Below, piece after piece: positions 19,196 through 30,868 of a DNA stretch of 64,000 nt. The stretch comes from Akanthomyces muscarius. Its lineage: Eukaryota > Ascomycota > Sordariomycetes > Hypocreales > Cordycipitaceae. Each line of letters begins with the position of its first letter. Position 1 is the first letter of the stretch. Where the stretch lies: contig NC_079244.1 of NCBI RefSeq assembly GCF_028009165.1, forward strand, positions 2,418,001 through 2,482,000, written 5' to 3'. A model generated the notes under the pieces. That model was not told the DNA's origin, did not search any database, and was given only the letters and a program-made list of their open reading frames with translations. A program made the position numbers and the translations under genes.

Positions 19196-22100
19196 ATGCC
19201 TCTCTCAGTTCCCATGACCGCCCTGGCCGGTCGAGCGCCGGCCCTGCTCCGACACGGACGTAGAATTCCCCAGACGCTCGCGGCGCGCTCCTTCACCTCG
19301 GCCGCCGTCAACAGCTCTGCTAGGCACTCAATTCGCCTCCAGCAGGCCAAGCGATGGACTCCGACCGTCGCCGCCCGCTGCTTCAGCGCCCGCGCCTCCC
19401 AGGAGGCCCCCAATCCCAAGGCCTACCTTGAGAGCGGTGTAATCAAGCCGCAGCAGACAGTCGATGTCAAGAAGGTCCTCGTCATTGGCAGCGGTGGTCT
19501 TGCCATTGGCCAGGCTGGCGAATTCGACTACTCTGGTGCGTCGCCGTCAAATCTGCGACTCAGTCGGCGCTCCCAACTAACCCGTATACCCCAGGTTCAC
19601 AAGCCCTCAAGGCTCTAAAAGAGGCCGGTGTTGCTTCTGTTCTCATCAACCCCAACATTGCCACGATTCAGACCAACCACTCACTCGCCGACGAGGTTTA
19701 CTACCTGCCCGTCACTCCCGAATACGTCTCGTATGTCATTGAGCGCGAAAAGCCCGATGGCATCTTCCTCTCCTTTGGTGGTCAGACCGCCCTCAACCTC
19801 GGTGTCGAGATGGAGCGCCAGGGCCTCTTTGAAAAGTACGGCGTCAAGGTTCTCGGCACCAGCGTCCACACCCTCGAGCTCTCTGAGGATCGCGACCTCT
19901 TCGCCAAGGCCCTCGAGGAGATCAACATTCCCATTGCCAAGTCCATTGCCGTCGGCACCATTGACGAAGCCCTTGATGCTGCCGACCAGATTGGCTACCC
20001 CATCATTGTCCGTGCCGCCTACGCCCTCGGTGGCCTTGGTTCCGGCTTCGCCAACAACAAGGAGGAGCTTCGCAACATGGCCGCTCGCTCCCTTACCCTG
20101 TCGCCGCAGATCCTCGTCGAAAAGTCGCTCAAGGGCTGGAAGGAGGTCGAGTACGAAGTCGTTCGCGATGCCAACAACAACTGTATCACCGTATGCAACA
20201 TGGAAAACTTTGACCCCCTCGGTATTCACACTGGTGACTCCATCGTCGTCGCGCCCAGTCAGACGCTGAGCGACGAAGAGTACCACATGCTCCGCTCCGC
20301 TGCCATCAAGATTGTTCGCCATCTCGGTGTCGTCGGCGAGTGCAACGTCCAGTATGCCCTTCAGCCCGACGGCCTCGATTACCGTGTCATCGAGGTCAAC
20401 GCTCGTCTCTCCCGCTCGTCTGCCCTCGCCTCCAAGGCCACCGGTTACCCGCTCGCCTACACCGCCGCCAAGATTGGTCTCGGTCACACCCTGCCCGAGC
20501 TGCCCAACGCCGTCACCAAGACCACCACAGCCAACTTTGAGCCTTCCCTCGATTACATTGTCACCAAGATCCCCCGCTGGGATTTGTCCAAGTTCCAGCA
20601 CGTCAAGCGCGACATCGGCAGCGCCATGAAGTCGGTCGGCGAGGTCATGGCTATTGGCCGTACCTTTGAAGAATCCTTCCAAAAGGCTATCCGCCAGGTC
20701 GATCCCCGCTTCGTCGGCTTCCAGGGCGACAAATTTGACGACCTTGACTTTGAGCTCCAGAACCCCACCGACCGCCGCTGGCTCGCCGTCGGCCAGGCCA
20801 TGCTCCACGAGAACTACTCTGTCGACAAGGTCCACGACCTCACCAAGATTGACAAGTGGTTCCTCTACAAGCTGCAGAACCTTGTCGACTGCACCCGTGA
20901 GCTCGAGGCTGCCGGCAGTCTCGAAGCCCTGCAGAGAGATCAGGTCCTCAAGGCGAAGAAGATGGGTTTCTCTGATCGTCAAATCGCCAACGCTGTCAAG
21001 AGCACCGAGGACGAGGTTCGCAAGTACCGTCTTGCTTTTGACATTCACCCCTGGGTCAAGAGAATCGACACCCTCGCCGCCGAATTCCCTGCCGACACCA
21101 ACTACCTCTACACCACGTACAATGGCTCTTCGCACGATGTCACTTTTGATGATAATGGTACAATCATTCTCGGCTCTGGCGTTTACCGTATCGGCAGCTC
21201 TGTCGAGTTCGATTGGTGCGCTGTCAGCGCCACTCAGACTCTCCGCGAGATGGGTGAGAAGACTGTCATGATTAACGTAAGTGCCCAAGAACTTCGATTT
21301 TCCCCTCATTCCTACTTCCTTCCTTCTTGAGATGCCCTGCCACGAGGCTCATGGCCCGCCCCACACCTGCCACCGAGCCACCACTAGCCACAGTGGCTGG
21401 GCCTACTCACTTACACCACCACGACAACCTCAACACCATCCCCAATCAACCCAAACTGCCTCAAATTGGTCCAATTCGCATTTATTTCACTTGTATATGA
21501 AGCTAACAGCGTCGCAGTATAATCCGGAGACCTACAGCACTGATTTTGATACTGCTGATAAGCTTTATTTTGAAGAGCTCAGCTATGAGCGTGTCATGGA
21601 CATCTACGAGCTGGAGGCTGCCAAGGGCGTCGTGGTGTCTGTTGGTGGCCAGCTTCCCCAGAACATTGCTCTCCGCCTGCAGGAAACCGGTGGGGCCAAC
21701 GTACTCGGAACCGACCCCCAGGACATTGACAAGGCCGAGGACCGTCAAAAGTTCTCCAACATTCTCGACAGCATCGGCATCGACCAGCCCGCCTGGAAGG
21801 AGCTCACCTCCGTCGAGGCCGCCTCGGCGTTCGCCCAGGAGGTCGGCTACCCCGTCCTCGTCCGTCCCAGCTACGTCCTGTCCGGCGCCGCCATGACCGT
21901 CATCCGCAGCCAGGAGGACCTCAAGGACAAGCTCGAGGCCGCCAGCAACGTCTCGCCCGACCACCCCGTCGTCATCAGCAAGTTCATCGAGGGCGCCCAG
22001 GAGATTGACGTCGACGGCGTCGCCTCCAAGGGCGAGCTCATCATCCACGCCGTCTCCGAGCACGTCGAGCAGGCCGGCGTCCACTCCGGCGACGCCACCC

Positions 22101-23064
22101 TCGTCCTGCCCCCCGCCAACCTCGAAGACAGCATCATGCAGCGCGTCAAGGAAATCGCCCAAAAGGTCGCCAAGGCCTGGAAGATTACGGGTCCCTTCAA
22201 CATGCAGATCATCAAGGCCGACAACCCCGACGGCGGCGAGCCCCTCCTTAAGGTCATTGAATGCAACCTCCGTGCCTCTCGTTCGTTCCCCTTTGTCTCC
22301 AAGGTCCTCGGTATCAACTTCATCGAGGTTGCCACCAAGGCCCTCGCTGGCAAGGGCGTGCCCGACCCCACTGACCTCATGGCCGTCGAGCGCGACTACC
22401 TCGCCACCAAGGTGCCGCAGTTCTCCTGGACCCGTCTCGCCGGCGCCGACCCCTTCCTGGGTGTCGAGATGTCCTCCACTGGCGAGATTGCCTGCTTCGG
22501 CAAGAACCTCGTCGAGGCCTACTGGGCCTCGCTCCAGTCCACCATGAACTTCCGCATGCCCGAGCCTGGCGAGGGTCTGCTGTTTGGCGGTGAGGTCAAC
22601 GAAAAGTGGCTCACCACAGTCGTCGACTACCTCGCGCCCCTCGGCTACAAGCTCTACGCCGCCGGCAACGACGTCAAGGAGCTGCTCGAGCGTGAGTGCA
22701 AGGGCAACGTCAGCGTCGAGGTGATTGAGTTCCCCACCGACGACAAGCGCGCTCTCCGTGAAGTCTTCAAGAAGTACGACATTCGTGGCGTCTTCAACCT
22801 GGCCCTCGCCCGTGGCAAGACGACCCAGGACGTTGACTACGTCATGCGCCGCAACGCTGTCGACTTTGGCGTCCCTCTGTTTATGGAGCCCAAGGTATGT
22901 TCTACATCACACCTATAAACTCTCGTCCTTTCCATACGCTAACTTACTGTTTTCAGACTGCCATGCTCTTTGCCCAGTGCATGAGCGAGAAGCTGCCCCG
23001 CCCCGAGGGTATCCCCTCCGAAGTCCGCCGCTGGTCCGAGTTCATTGGAGGCAAGCCTCTGTAA
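19196..23064 (+). CDS. CPA2: Carbamoyl-phosphate synthase, arginine-specific, large subunit
   Basis: Four exons (19196-19535, 19595-21276, 21518-22894, 22957-23064) code 1168 aa, the expected size. The first 60 or so residues are Arg/Ala/Ser-rich without acidics ([20 protein letters not shown]), a mitochondrial presequence. Then [20 protein letters not shown] starts the first preATP-grasp/ATP-grasp half, with [15 protein letters not shown] and [20 protein letters not shown]. The second half repeats the arrangement ([43 protein letters not shown]). The C-terminus is MGS-like. It makes carbamoyl phosphate from glutamine-derived ammonia, bicarbonate and 2 ATP with the small subunit (encoded elsewhere), for ornithine carbamoylation. 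No CAD-type fusion is present, so this is the arginine rather than pyrimidine enzyme. The 241-bp second intron is unusually long for the window. Confidence 0.97.
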
Positions 23065-23315
23065 ATGGGTTGTGACAATTGAAAGGAGAGAAAACGTGAT
23101 TTTCAAAAAGCTACAGAAGCAAGGAGCGCGGACTGTATATCCCTTGCAGAGATCTGAATAAAAGTGCAAGATGTTTTTTTTTAATTGGTTGGCAATGGCC
23201 AGTAGGGTCGTTAGTGTAGATGATGAATATATCGGGGTGTGCCAAGTGCAAGATGATGGGACACTGGGGACTAAGTAAATTTTGGCGTACAAGCTATTTC
23301 CTGCAATCAAGAAAA

Positions 23316-23670
23316 TCAGTTTTTTAAATTACGGCTCCTCGTGATATACTGCATGCCGTCGCTGGTATACAGATTCAGTAAATCCGTGATACTCCGGCCA
23401 CTTCTGTAGACGCTGTCGACGCCCTGTTCTAACAAGGCTGGGCGAGGCCTCGCGTCATTATGTCCCACCGAGACCAAAGAGATCTGTCCTAACTGTAGCA
23501 GCACGTCTGTAAGCGAAAGAGTCACGGGGGAAAGCATAAAAATGTTGAGACATACCAGCGATTTTACCTGGTGAGCCCCGTTTCCCGAGAACGATGCCTC
23601 GCGCGATGTCTACTCTAACAGTACGGGACTTTGTGGCAATATTCCTTAGTTCCGATCCATCCGCACTATT
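23316..23670 (-). pseudogene. Orphan exon pair of an unrecognised protein, probably a gene fragment
   Basis: Two coding-like segments, 23556-23670 and 23316-23506, join in frame across a 49-bp intron with a GTATGT donor and TTACAG acceptor, giving NSADGSELRNIATKSRTVRV through GKIADVLLQLGQISLVSVGH to YTSDGMQYITRSRNLKN and a stop. The frame closes with a TGA just upstream (23671-23673) and no further exon was found, so the 5' part seems lost. The composition is typical of protein, but I do not recognise a family. Confidence 0.35.
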
Positions 23671-23848
23671 TCAGGAACTTCACACGTTCTGCTGCCTGTG
23701 GATCACCTGTTACAATTTGCAATGTGCCTTGCAACAGCTAATGCTGTTACTATATCTGTGACCTCAACGCTGAAAGGCAATTAGGTAGCAGCCAAGAAAA
23801 ATATACTGTGGCAACGGATCTCAATTCGTTGATATAGAGAGCTTAAAG

Positions 23849-24355
23849 CTACTTGAACTGAACACGACTAGGTCTATGTATGAATACAGTGGACAGGACT
23901 CTAACAGAGAGCCTTATCATCACTATCGTCACTATCATCACATTAGTAGTATTATTAATACAGTCAGCATAGTAACTGGAATATGACACCAGACACCTTG
24001 ACCCTATTACATTCTCCCACAACTCTGTTTTTAACTTTGAGCAGCCTGGTATCATGTGCATAGTGTGTCCTACCTGGATGATGTCTCTTGTGGTCGAGAA
24101 GGAGGTGGTGCTGGAATAAGACGCACTCTTGCCCAAATAGATCACATACTGAGTCGTGGGGACGAATCGTTCCATGAGCGTAGACTTGGGCGCGCGTTTG
24201 TGTTCACCAGTCATAGAGATGCCACAGCTCAGGGCCAGCTCTTTAAGATCATATGCGATCTTCATGTGGTCCGCTCCGTGCTGGATGAGTCGATATGAGT
24301 TGTGCGATTTGACATGGAAGCCATCAAATCTATAATGACGGCGAGGCGTATGCAA
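23849..24355 (-). CDS. Doubtful hypothetical reading frame
   Basis: A 168-codon open frame. Its first part (YDLKELALSCGISMTGEHKR and PTTQYVIYLGKSASYSSTTS) looks protein-like and ends at a possible donor GTAGGA near 24076; the rest (VMIVTIVMIRL) is low complexity. No homology recognised. It could be a fragment like the neighbouring orphan exons. Confidence 0.2.
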   Translation of the reverse strand: MHTPRRHYRFDGFHVKSHNSYRLIQHGADHMKIAYDLKELALSCGISMTGEHKRAPKSTLMERFVPTTQYVIYLGKSASYSSTTSFSTTRDIIQVGHTMHMIPGCSKLKTELWENVIGSRCLVSYSSYYADCINNTTNVMIVTIVMIRLSVRVLSTVFIHRPSRVQFK

Positions 24356-24383
24356 ACGTCAGAGATAGTCGATGTAACCCATA

Positions 24384-24446
24384 TTGTCGCTGTTGTCGCT
24401 GTTGTCGCTGTTGTCGCTGTTGTCGCTGTTGTCGCTGTTATCGCTG
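24384..24446 (+). repeat. Minisatellite, 9-bp unit TTGTCGCTG
   Basis: Six perfect head-to-tail copies and a seventh with one change (TTATCGCTG), then decaying CTATT/GCCGCTATT-type units to about 24500. It translates as repeating VAV or CRC units depending on frame. Not inside a supported gene. Confidence 0.9.
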
Positions 24447-25834
24447 CTACGCCTATTGCCGCTATTATAGCTATTATCCCTACTACCACTGTTGTTGTAA
24501 GCGCTACTATTTATCGTCGATCCTGCTGTAACACGAGGACAGCCCTAGTCGCCGCGGCCTTCGAAGTGGCCGGCAGTGCAGCCTGAAGCTGCATGCCTCC
24601 ATAAGGACGCCCAAATATGCTCCTCCTGACTAGAACGTGCCTCGCCACATTTATATGATATCAGGCTTGCTCGCCACTTGCACGGAAAGCATCCAGATCG
24701 TTGTCCAAATACACATGAACAGCAGCGACTGCCAACGCAATCCACTTGAAGGCGTCCTTCAACCTCCGGGCAAGATACTCAATGGTCTTGAGGGCCTTCA
24801 AAGCGGGAGATTCCGCGCCAATCACTTGCGATCTCACTCTGTTTCCTCACCAAAACATTCCAGGCGCGAGGGACTCTCTTCGGCCAGGGTTGGGGACTCC
24901 TACGCAATCCTCTTGAGCCACTTTGCAAGCTCGGCATTGTCCCTTGCACTGCCCGAGTCTGCGGCGCTTGTGGGTGTGCAGGACCTTCTTGGAAGTTCTT
25001 TGGAGGCATCGCCCTATCTTTTGAGCTGTCGCAGAAGATGCAGAAAACGAAGCTGTCTGAATACGCCCGTGATGACGCTGTTCTGATTGTGCACGAAAAG
25101 CAAAATCATGCATCAAGAAACGATAAAAGTGAAGGGCTAACCAATTGTTCAAAAACGACGCCCACGCGTTTGTTGGTCTCCTCGTCGCGCGTTTGCTGCA
25201 GGCGTGTCTGCTTCACATCATGAGTTACTGGTGCCCGAATCCATCATTCGCATGAGCCTAAAAATCAAGGCGTGCACAAAGTAGTGATTGCACTTTCCAG
25301 AGAACATCACGAGTCGTAGAAACCCTTGATGGCAACAAGAAGAAGCTGGCTCTGAAGGATGCGACGGAAGCACAAAGACCAGTTACGGCCCGGGTCGCCT
25401 CTCGAGTGGGACGGCCGTACGTTCTAAAACAAGGAAAACAGCCCCCTAAGCTCTGCACATATGTCCCTCCACCCGGCAGGAGTTGCCTACCGGGCTCAAT
25501 ACTCTTTCCAGGCCTTTACAATGTAGCATCTGGTTGCCATCACTGTGGGAGATACGCACCACCTGCGAAAGCTGCGTCATTGCTAGAGCTGTATTTATAC
25601 GAGAGACTTGTACGTGAATATGTCACATCTACATTTCACCGTGTGGGAGACCGTCTGCTTTTGCAGGATACTCCATTTGAGAGCTAGTTTCGCTCCAACT
25701 GATCATCACCAGTACCTCTACCAAACGCCAGCCATGTCTACCATACAGCAGAAAACGCGACCCTCGAAACTCATCTAATCCCACAGCACCGGTATATAAC
25801 CAACTGCACCGTCCCCCATTTCGCAACAGGTAAT
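24447..25834. other. Intergenic, about 1.4 kb
   Basis: Only short overlapping open frames. One minus-strand piece near 24680-24800 (ALKALKTIEYLARRLKDAFK) looks coding-like but is closed on both sides by stops. Possibly remnants of a decayed gene; no identity offered. Confidence 0.35.
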
Positions 25835-27972
25835 TTACCGCGGTCGCGGCCGGCTGCTCCCTGGCCGGCGCTCGTTTAGCCTAAAGGCAGCCATCCGTTT
25901 AGTCAAAGGCTCATCCGGGTCGCGGGGCATAGAATGGCTAAGGGAAGGGGTGGAAGAGGTGGATGGTGGGGAGGTTGATGAAGAGGCAGACGACGAGACG
26001 TCGACGGCTGTGGCAAAGCCTTCATCGCGTCGGCGCTTGGGGATTCGCTCACCAGTCGATTGAAGGATGGCCTGCAGAGTCTGCCATCCCTCTGTGGAGC
26101 GCAGCTGGAACGAGTCGGCAAGATCGTGCTCGCTAGCCACTTTGCAAAGGAGGGCTTCTTCGTCCTGGGTGTGCGTTAGCGATGAAGAAACCGTTACGGC
26201 TCGAGGTCATACCTTGGACATGGTGCCCATTTGATGCAGGAAGCACAACAGATGAAAGTTTGAGACCTCCTGACAGTTGTCGCTTGTCTTCTGGCCCGGC
26301 TTCATGCCCAGCGCCTTGGCAACGGCCGTGTGCTCTTGGCTCTCGCCAATGTATTCGCGATTTTCTATAGGGAAGCCTGTTTGCGTGAATGTTGGTTTCG
26401 GGTCGGCGGGGAAGCCGTGTGTCAGAGTAACAAAGAGATATTCAATGGGAAATGCGGGCTTGGCATTTTCTTGCACGTTGGCGCCGTATTCATTGACTTT
26501 GCGGAAGAAGACTTCAGGAATGTAGCGTGTGCGACTTGTTGAGCCGTCATCTTCCTCTTCGCTGCGTACCAGCATCTGCGTAGGGTCGGCGGAGGGCTCA
26601 ATGATGTCAGCCCGCACCATTTCGACGGCGTCGTTGGAAGCTTGGTAGGCGGAAATGGAAATCTCGCCATCTTCGTTACCCGAGACGACGCAAGTAACAA
26701 AGCTAGAGCCAAATCGGCCAGTGTCGCTCCATTTCGTCGCCTTGGGATACTGTGCTTGCAGGCGCGCGGCAAAGCACGTCTCCAGAGAGCTGAGAAAATA
26801 AGAATCGGCATGTCGCTTACAGATTACAGAGCCGTTGCCCTGACCGGCATCGAGTAGATCGGTCCAGATGACACCCACAGGCTCCAGGCCGCACAGCTTG
26901 GCGACATAATTAATGTCTTTTTGGTTCTCCCAGGCATTGAGTGACACGCCGTCCATCTCATCGACCTGTGGCGGCTCGTAAATAGCCTCCACGACAGCCT
27001 TTGTTCCGAGAGGCACCTCTGTATACTCGGTGTACCGTCCATATAGATACCCTAGTCGCTGGGAGCCCGTCTTACGCCAAGCGTCGATAAAACCGTCAAT
27101 GATGGACGGGCTCGAAAATTCAACGTGGTCGACCATACGGAACGGTTGTGGGTTCAGCGTGATGGCACTGGGTTGACATTTTGAGCAAACACCCTCGGGC
27201 CACTGCGGATGACCAGAAGGACAGTCACGCTTGACTCTGTAAAAGGGCTCGGCCAGCGGCGGGATGTAGGAGCTGCCCAGCTCGGGTTTGTTGGTGGCCG
27301 AGTTGACTTTGCGCAGATGGGAGTGGAATGAAGGGTATTTGATCTTCTTGTCGGCGAGGTAGGTTGAGTCGAAGGGGTCGAGGGGCTGGCAGTAGTCGCA
27401 CATGCCCTTGGGGCCGTGGCGACACATCTTGTGGTCGCGGCCGCGGGGAATTTTGCCGGTCTGTCGGTCGAGGCGGTCGTCGAGGGGAGACTGCTTGACA
27501 ACCTCCCAGGGTCTGGCTATTCTCTCGACCTTTGTGTCGACGGGAAAGTCCTCGCCGGGCATTACGGGTTTCCCGTTGAGCTTGCCCGTGTTGATGGGCG
27601 CGCTGCCGTTCGAGCCGTTTGCGTCATCGCTCTTTTGCTGGTATGTGATGAAGATGAGGTCGCCATGGCTTTTTGACGTTAGTAGCTATCAATTTAGCGA
27701 GCGCTGCAGTACGCACGAGAGACCAATCTGGCCGATCTTGAAATTGACAATATCACCGAGGCGCTTCGCGTCGCCACCCTTGGGGGAGTTGGACATGCTT
27801 ATCGTCTTGGGGTCGACCGTGGGCGGGAGATGGGGAAGCAGCTGGCGAGGTTAGAAGTGATCTTGTAGATTCAGTCAAAGACACCTACCTGCTGTCCCAT
27901 TTCACCAAATGTCGTCGTCGGCTCCACGGTCAGGCGGACCATGCCGTCGGGGCCACGAACTCGTAGCAACAT
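25835..27972 (-). CDS. NPL4: Npl4, Cdc48-Ufd1-Npl4 complex subunit
   Basis: Four exons (27889-27972, 27717-27841, 26213-27668, 25835-26164) code 664 aa. The N-terminal ubiquitin-like (UBX-like) domain starts [18 protein letters not shown]. Around residues 145-165 and 215-235 are the Cys/His zinc-binding elements ([19 protein letters not shown] and [16 protein letters not shown]). The MPN-like domain follows with [19 protein letters not shown] and GYLYGRY, then the C-terminal helical part with [14 protein letters not shown] split by the last intron. Npl4 with Ufd1 recruits Cdc48/p97 to ubiquitylated substrates in ER-associated degradation and chromatin extraction. The C-terminus ([11 protein letters not shown] region and a basic RPRPR end) is low complexity; I see no NZF finger, as is usual for fungal forms. 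Confidence 0.95.
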
Positions 27973-29133
27973 GTTGACGTAGAGCTGTATCGCGGGGTAG
28001 AAGCGGCTGCTCAGCCTGTTTGGCTGGCCAAGCTGAGTGGGTAGTTGTTAAGGCGCGTGGAAGTATTGTGCCAGCGACGAGCGCAGTACCGTGTCCCGAG
28101 AGAGATTAGTGTGTTGTGGAGGTGAAGTTGTGAGGTGTTGAATGATGTAGGCGGCGACTCTGATCGGTGGCGTCGGAGCTTTGGCGGAGCACTAGCCACA
28201 GTGATTTGTAACTTGTACAAAGTTACAAACGTCATAGTAGGTGAATGGTCTATGAAGAAGGACGCGGGTAGAAAAAGATGTAATTTATCTAGCTACTATT
28301 ATGTATACTTTGTATTTAATTGTGCCTAGACTTATGCTCGAATTTACCTTTCTGCATCCCGTGGCTTCAGCTTCTGCGCGTATATTCATGGCTGTGGCAC
28401 AGCGGCGTCACTCGGTGGTGCCTAGCAGGGCAACAGTCAGCCACCTCGCCGCCTCGTCGGCATCGTGATTTATTTGCCATAACCGCAGTGTAGGCTAGAC
28501 TAATTTTCTAATAGGTCTTGTCTCTTTCTTATTCATTATTTCCCTTCTTCGTACTGTTTCCCTCATTTGTACTGTTTTCCTTGTTTGTACTGTTTTCCTT
28601 ATTCTTCTTATTCTTCTTCTTTTATTTTATATTTCCTACTTTTCTTAGTTTCCTACTTCTAGTAATAAAGAAGTCCAATTACTCATTTCATACGGAGCTC
28701 GTGTAAATTTGTCTCGTCACAGTATTCACCAACTATTACTATCTCATCACAGTGAGCATCGCAAGGAGAAACATTAGCCCGGTTGCTGGCGCTAGAACCT
28801 GCCAGTGTCCGTACATGTGGCAGGGCCACAGAGGTACGTACCCACCCTTTTACCCCAAACTGGCCACAAGCTAAGTACCTAGGTATGGTTATCTGTCCAG
28901 AACAGAGAACACGGCGATCAAATCGACTGGTGTCATTAGATTTCCGCATCACGAACTGCCCAGCTCTGCCCTCCGCCACTCCTTTTCCACCCACGCCTGC
29001 GACAATTGCCCTTTATCTGGCAGCCCAATACGCAAAAACCGGGTATTAGCAGCACCAGGCCGATACTATTCCAGCCATCGAACCGCAAGCGCATAAAAAC
29101 AGACGTCACGACACCACATCCACCGCCGCCAGC
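27973..29133. other. Intergenic between NPL4 and SEC66 (divergent)
   Basis: A shared promoter region of about 1.2 kb. It includes the pyrimidine-rich repeat at 28548-28601 and TACCTAGGTA-like motifs near 28826-28885. No gene supported. Confidence 0.45.
28548..28601 (+). repeat. Three tandem 18-bp units, TTTGTACTGTTTTCCTTG type
   Basis: Three adjacent copies (28548-28565, 28566-28583, 28584-28601) inside a T/C-rich tract running to about 28660. The last two differ at one base and the first at three. The apparent Phe/Leu-rich open frame over it is repeat-derived. Confidence 0.8.
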
Positions 29134-30029
29134 ATGTTCAGCGTTGACTGGAAGGGGCTCGCGCTGCCCTTTGCGTACCTGATGGTTCTGAGCGGCGCGC
29201 TCATGACCTTTTCCACCATCTACCGCAAGCGCAAGGCTGGTACGTACTCGTCCCTCTGTCCATTTAAGTCGGGAAATGCTCACACCAAAAACAGCCGAGA
29301 GCCAAAACCTCGCCCCTTGGTTCGGCCCCAACCTCCAGCGCAACGTCTACCTGTCGCTCCTCCACATGGAGCCCGAGGAGGGCAAGGAGGGCCCCGCGGT
29401 GCCCGACAGCGTGCTCAAGGCCGCGCTGCTGCGCCGCGCCGTCGAGGACATCCAGCGCCTGATCCAGATCAAGACGGCCAAGCAGGCGTGCAGCTCGCTG
29501 CTGCAGCGCGGCAGCGTGGGCGACGACCTGTGGCAGCGATTCCAGCGCGCCGAGCGCGAGATGGAGGAGGAGCTCCGTGATGTCGTCACCGAGGTACGCT
29601 TTTTCTTTTTTTTTTCTTTTTCTTCTTCTTTTCCTCGCTTCGCTCGACGTGGACGGTTGTGAGCATTCGCGCTCTCTCATGTTCCACAGTTGCAGAGAGC
29701 CTGTGCAGGGAAAGTTCCAATATACTAACGGGACAACTTCAAAACAGGCCAACGCCCTCGCGCCCAACTGGGGACCGACCATTTTCCAGTCCGCCCACGA
29801 AATCGCCAGCAACACCAAGCTCCGCGAGAGCCTCGCCGAGGTCGAGGCCCAGACCGAGTCCGAGAAGCAGTGGTGGGAGAAGCGCCGCGGCCAGATCCAG
29901 ACCGCCTTCATCCAGGAGCTCGACCACGAGGCCACGGCCGCCGCCGCCGACAAGACGACCAAGGGTAGCAGCGCCGTCAGCGAGGACGACGCCGTGCTGG
30001 TGGACACGCCGAGCAAGGGCAAGAACTAG
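29134..30029 (+). CDS. SEC66: Sec66 (Sec71), Sec62/63 translocation complex subunit
   Basis: Three exons (29134-29239, 29295-29593, 29748-30029) code 228 aa. One N-terminal membrane segment (LALPFAYLMVLSGALMTFST) is followed at once by basic YRKRKA, placing the rest in the cytosol. Diagnostic stretches are AWFGPN-type PWFGPNLQRNVYLSLL, VLKAALLRRAVEDIQRL, KQACSSLLQRGSVGDDLW, NALAPNWGPTIFQSAHEI and QWWEKRR. Sec66 belongs to the ER Sec62-Sec63-Sec66-Sec72 complex for post-translational protein import. The second intron is long (154 bp) and begins with a T-rich stretch. The C-terminal tail is acidic and low complexity. Confidence 0.93.
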
Positions 30030-30868
30030 AAGCGCACGCGCAAAGCGAGGCGGTCCGCCAAAAGGAGCAGCAGCAGCGGCGGCGGCAGCAGCGCCAAGTA
30101 GATATCAATTCTGGAAGAGTGAGGGGACATGCTGCTGCTGGTCACCGGGGCCGAAAAGAAGGGTTAGATGCATTTACAACACACAACGATGAGGAGTCTT
30201 GGGCGCAACACACATTTTTTAGTTTAATTTTTGTCCTGCCCGTCTATGGTCACCGGGCTTACTGGGCTAGAAGAGGTATAATGGTGAATTTCTACTACAC
30301 TCGTTTACATCTGAATTATGATGGTGGCGTGTCAGTTTTAAAGAACCTTGCAGGTTCCGGTCGTCTCATTTTGTCTATGTCCTGCTCTTCCGAACCGTCA
30401 ACCACTACGAGATAGGTTACCGTTCGACGATCAAGACCGCGTTATTGTAAACATTGAACGTTGATACGGGTAGAATACATTGTCTATGCGTATACCAAGC
30501 TCTTCCTCATCATCCACGCCTGCAAGCATAGGTCAACGTTTGGGGATCAAGGCAGGTTTCTTGTAATTTTTGAATTTTTGTAATGGTAAAATATACTGTC
30601 TATGCGTATATCGTAATGTGCTTGTATGCCAAGAAATGCTTCTATAGAAACATGCCAGAAACGAACTAAAAGTCAAAAAGCTCGCTAAAACAAAAACGAA
30701 CACAAAAAAGTCCAACCGCTTCCACCAGACACCTGGAATGCCTCCCGTGTTGAGCCTGTCGAAAAACCGCTGCCAGGAATAAAACGCCAAATGTTTCGTG
30801 TTTCCTTTGGTACTGCGACCAAAACCTTCTAAACCAAAAAAACAAACTCCAATGTGTGTGCGTAGAAA
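30030..30868. other. Intergenic, convergent 3' ends
   Basis: Lies between SEC66 and the minus-strand unknown. The first 80 bases are CAG/GGC-rich; the rest is AT-rich with repeated CTATGCGTATA blocks near 30483 and 30599. No gene. Confidence 0.45.

Noticed and set aside
19681..21309. 542-codon open frame antisense to the carbamoyl-phosphate synthase gene
   Set aside because: Mirror of a strongly codon-biased GC-rich exon; the sense frame carries all conserved ATP-grasp motifs.
24302..24586. 94-codon open frame through the minisatellite
   Set aside because: Composed mostly of repeated VAVVAV and AAII runs; repeat-derived.
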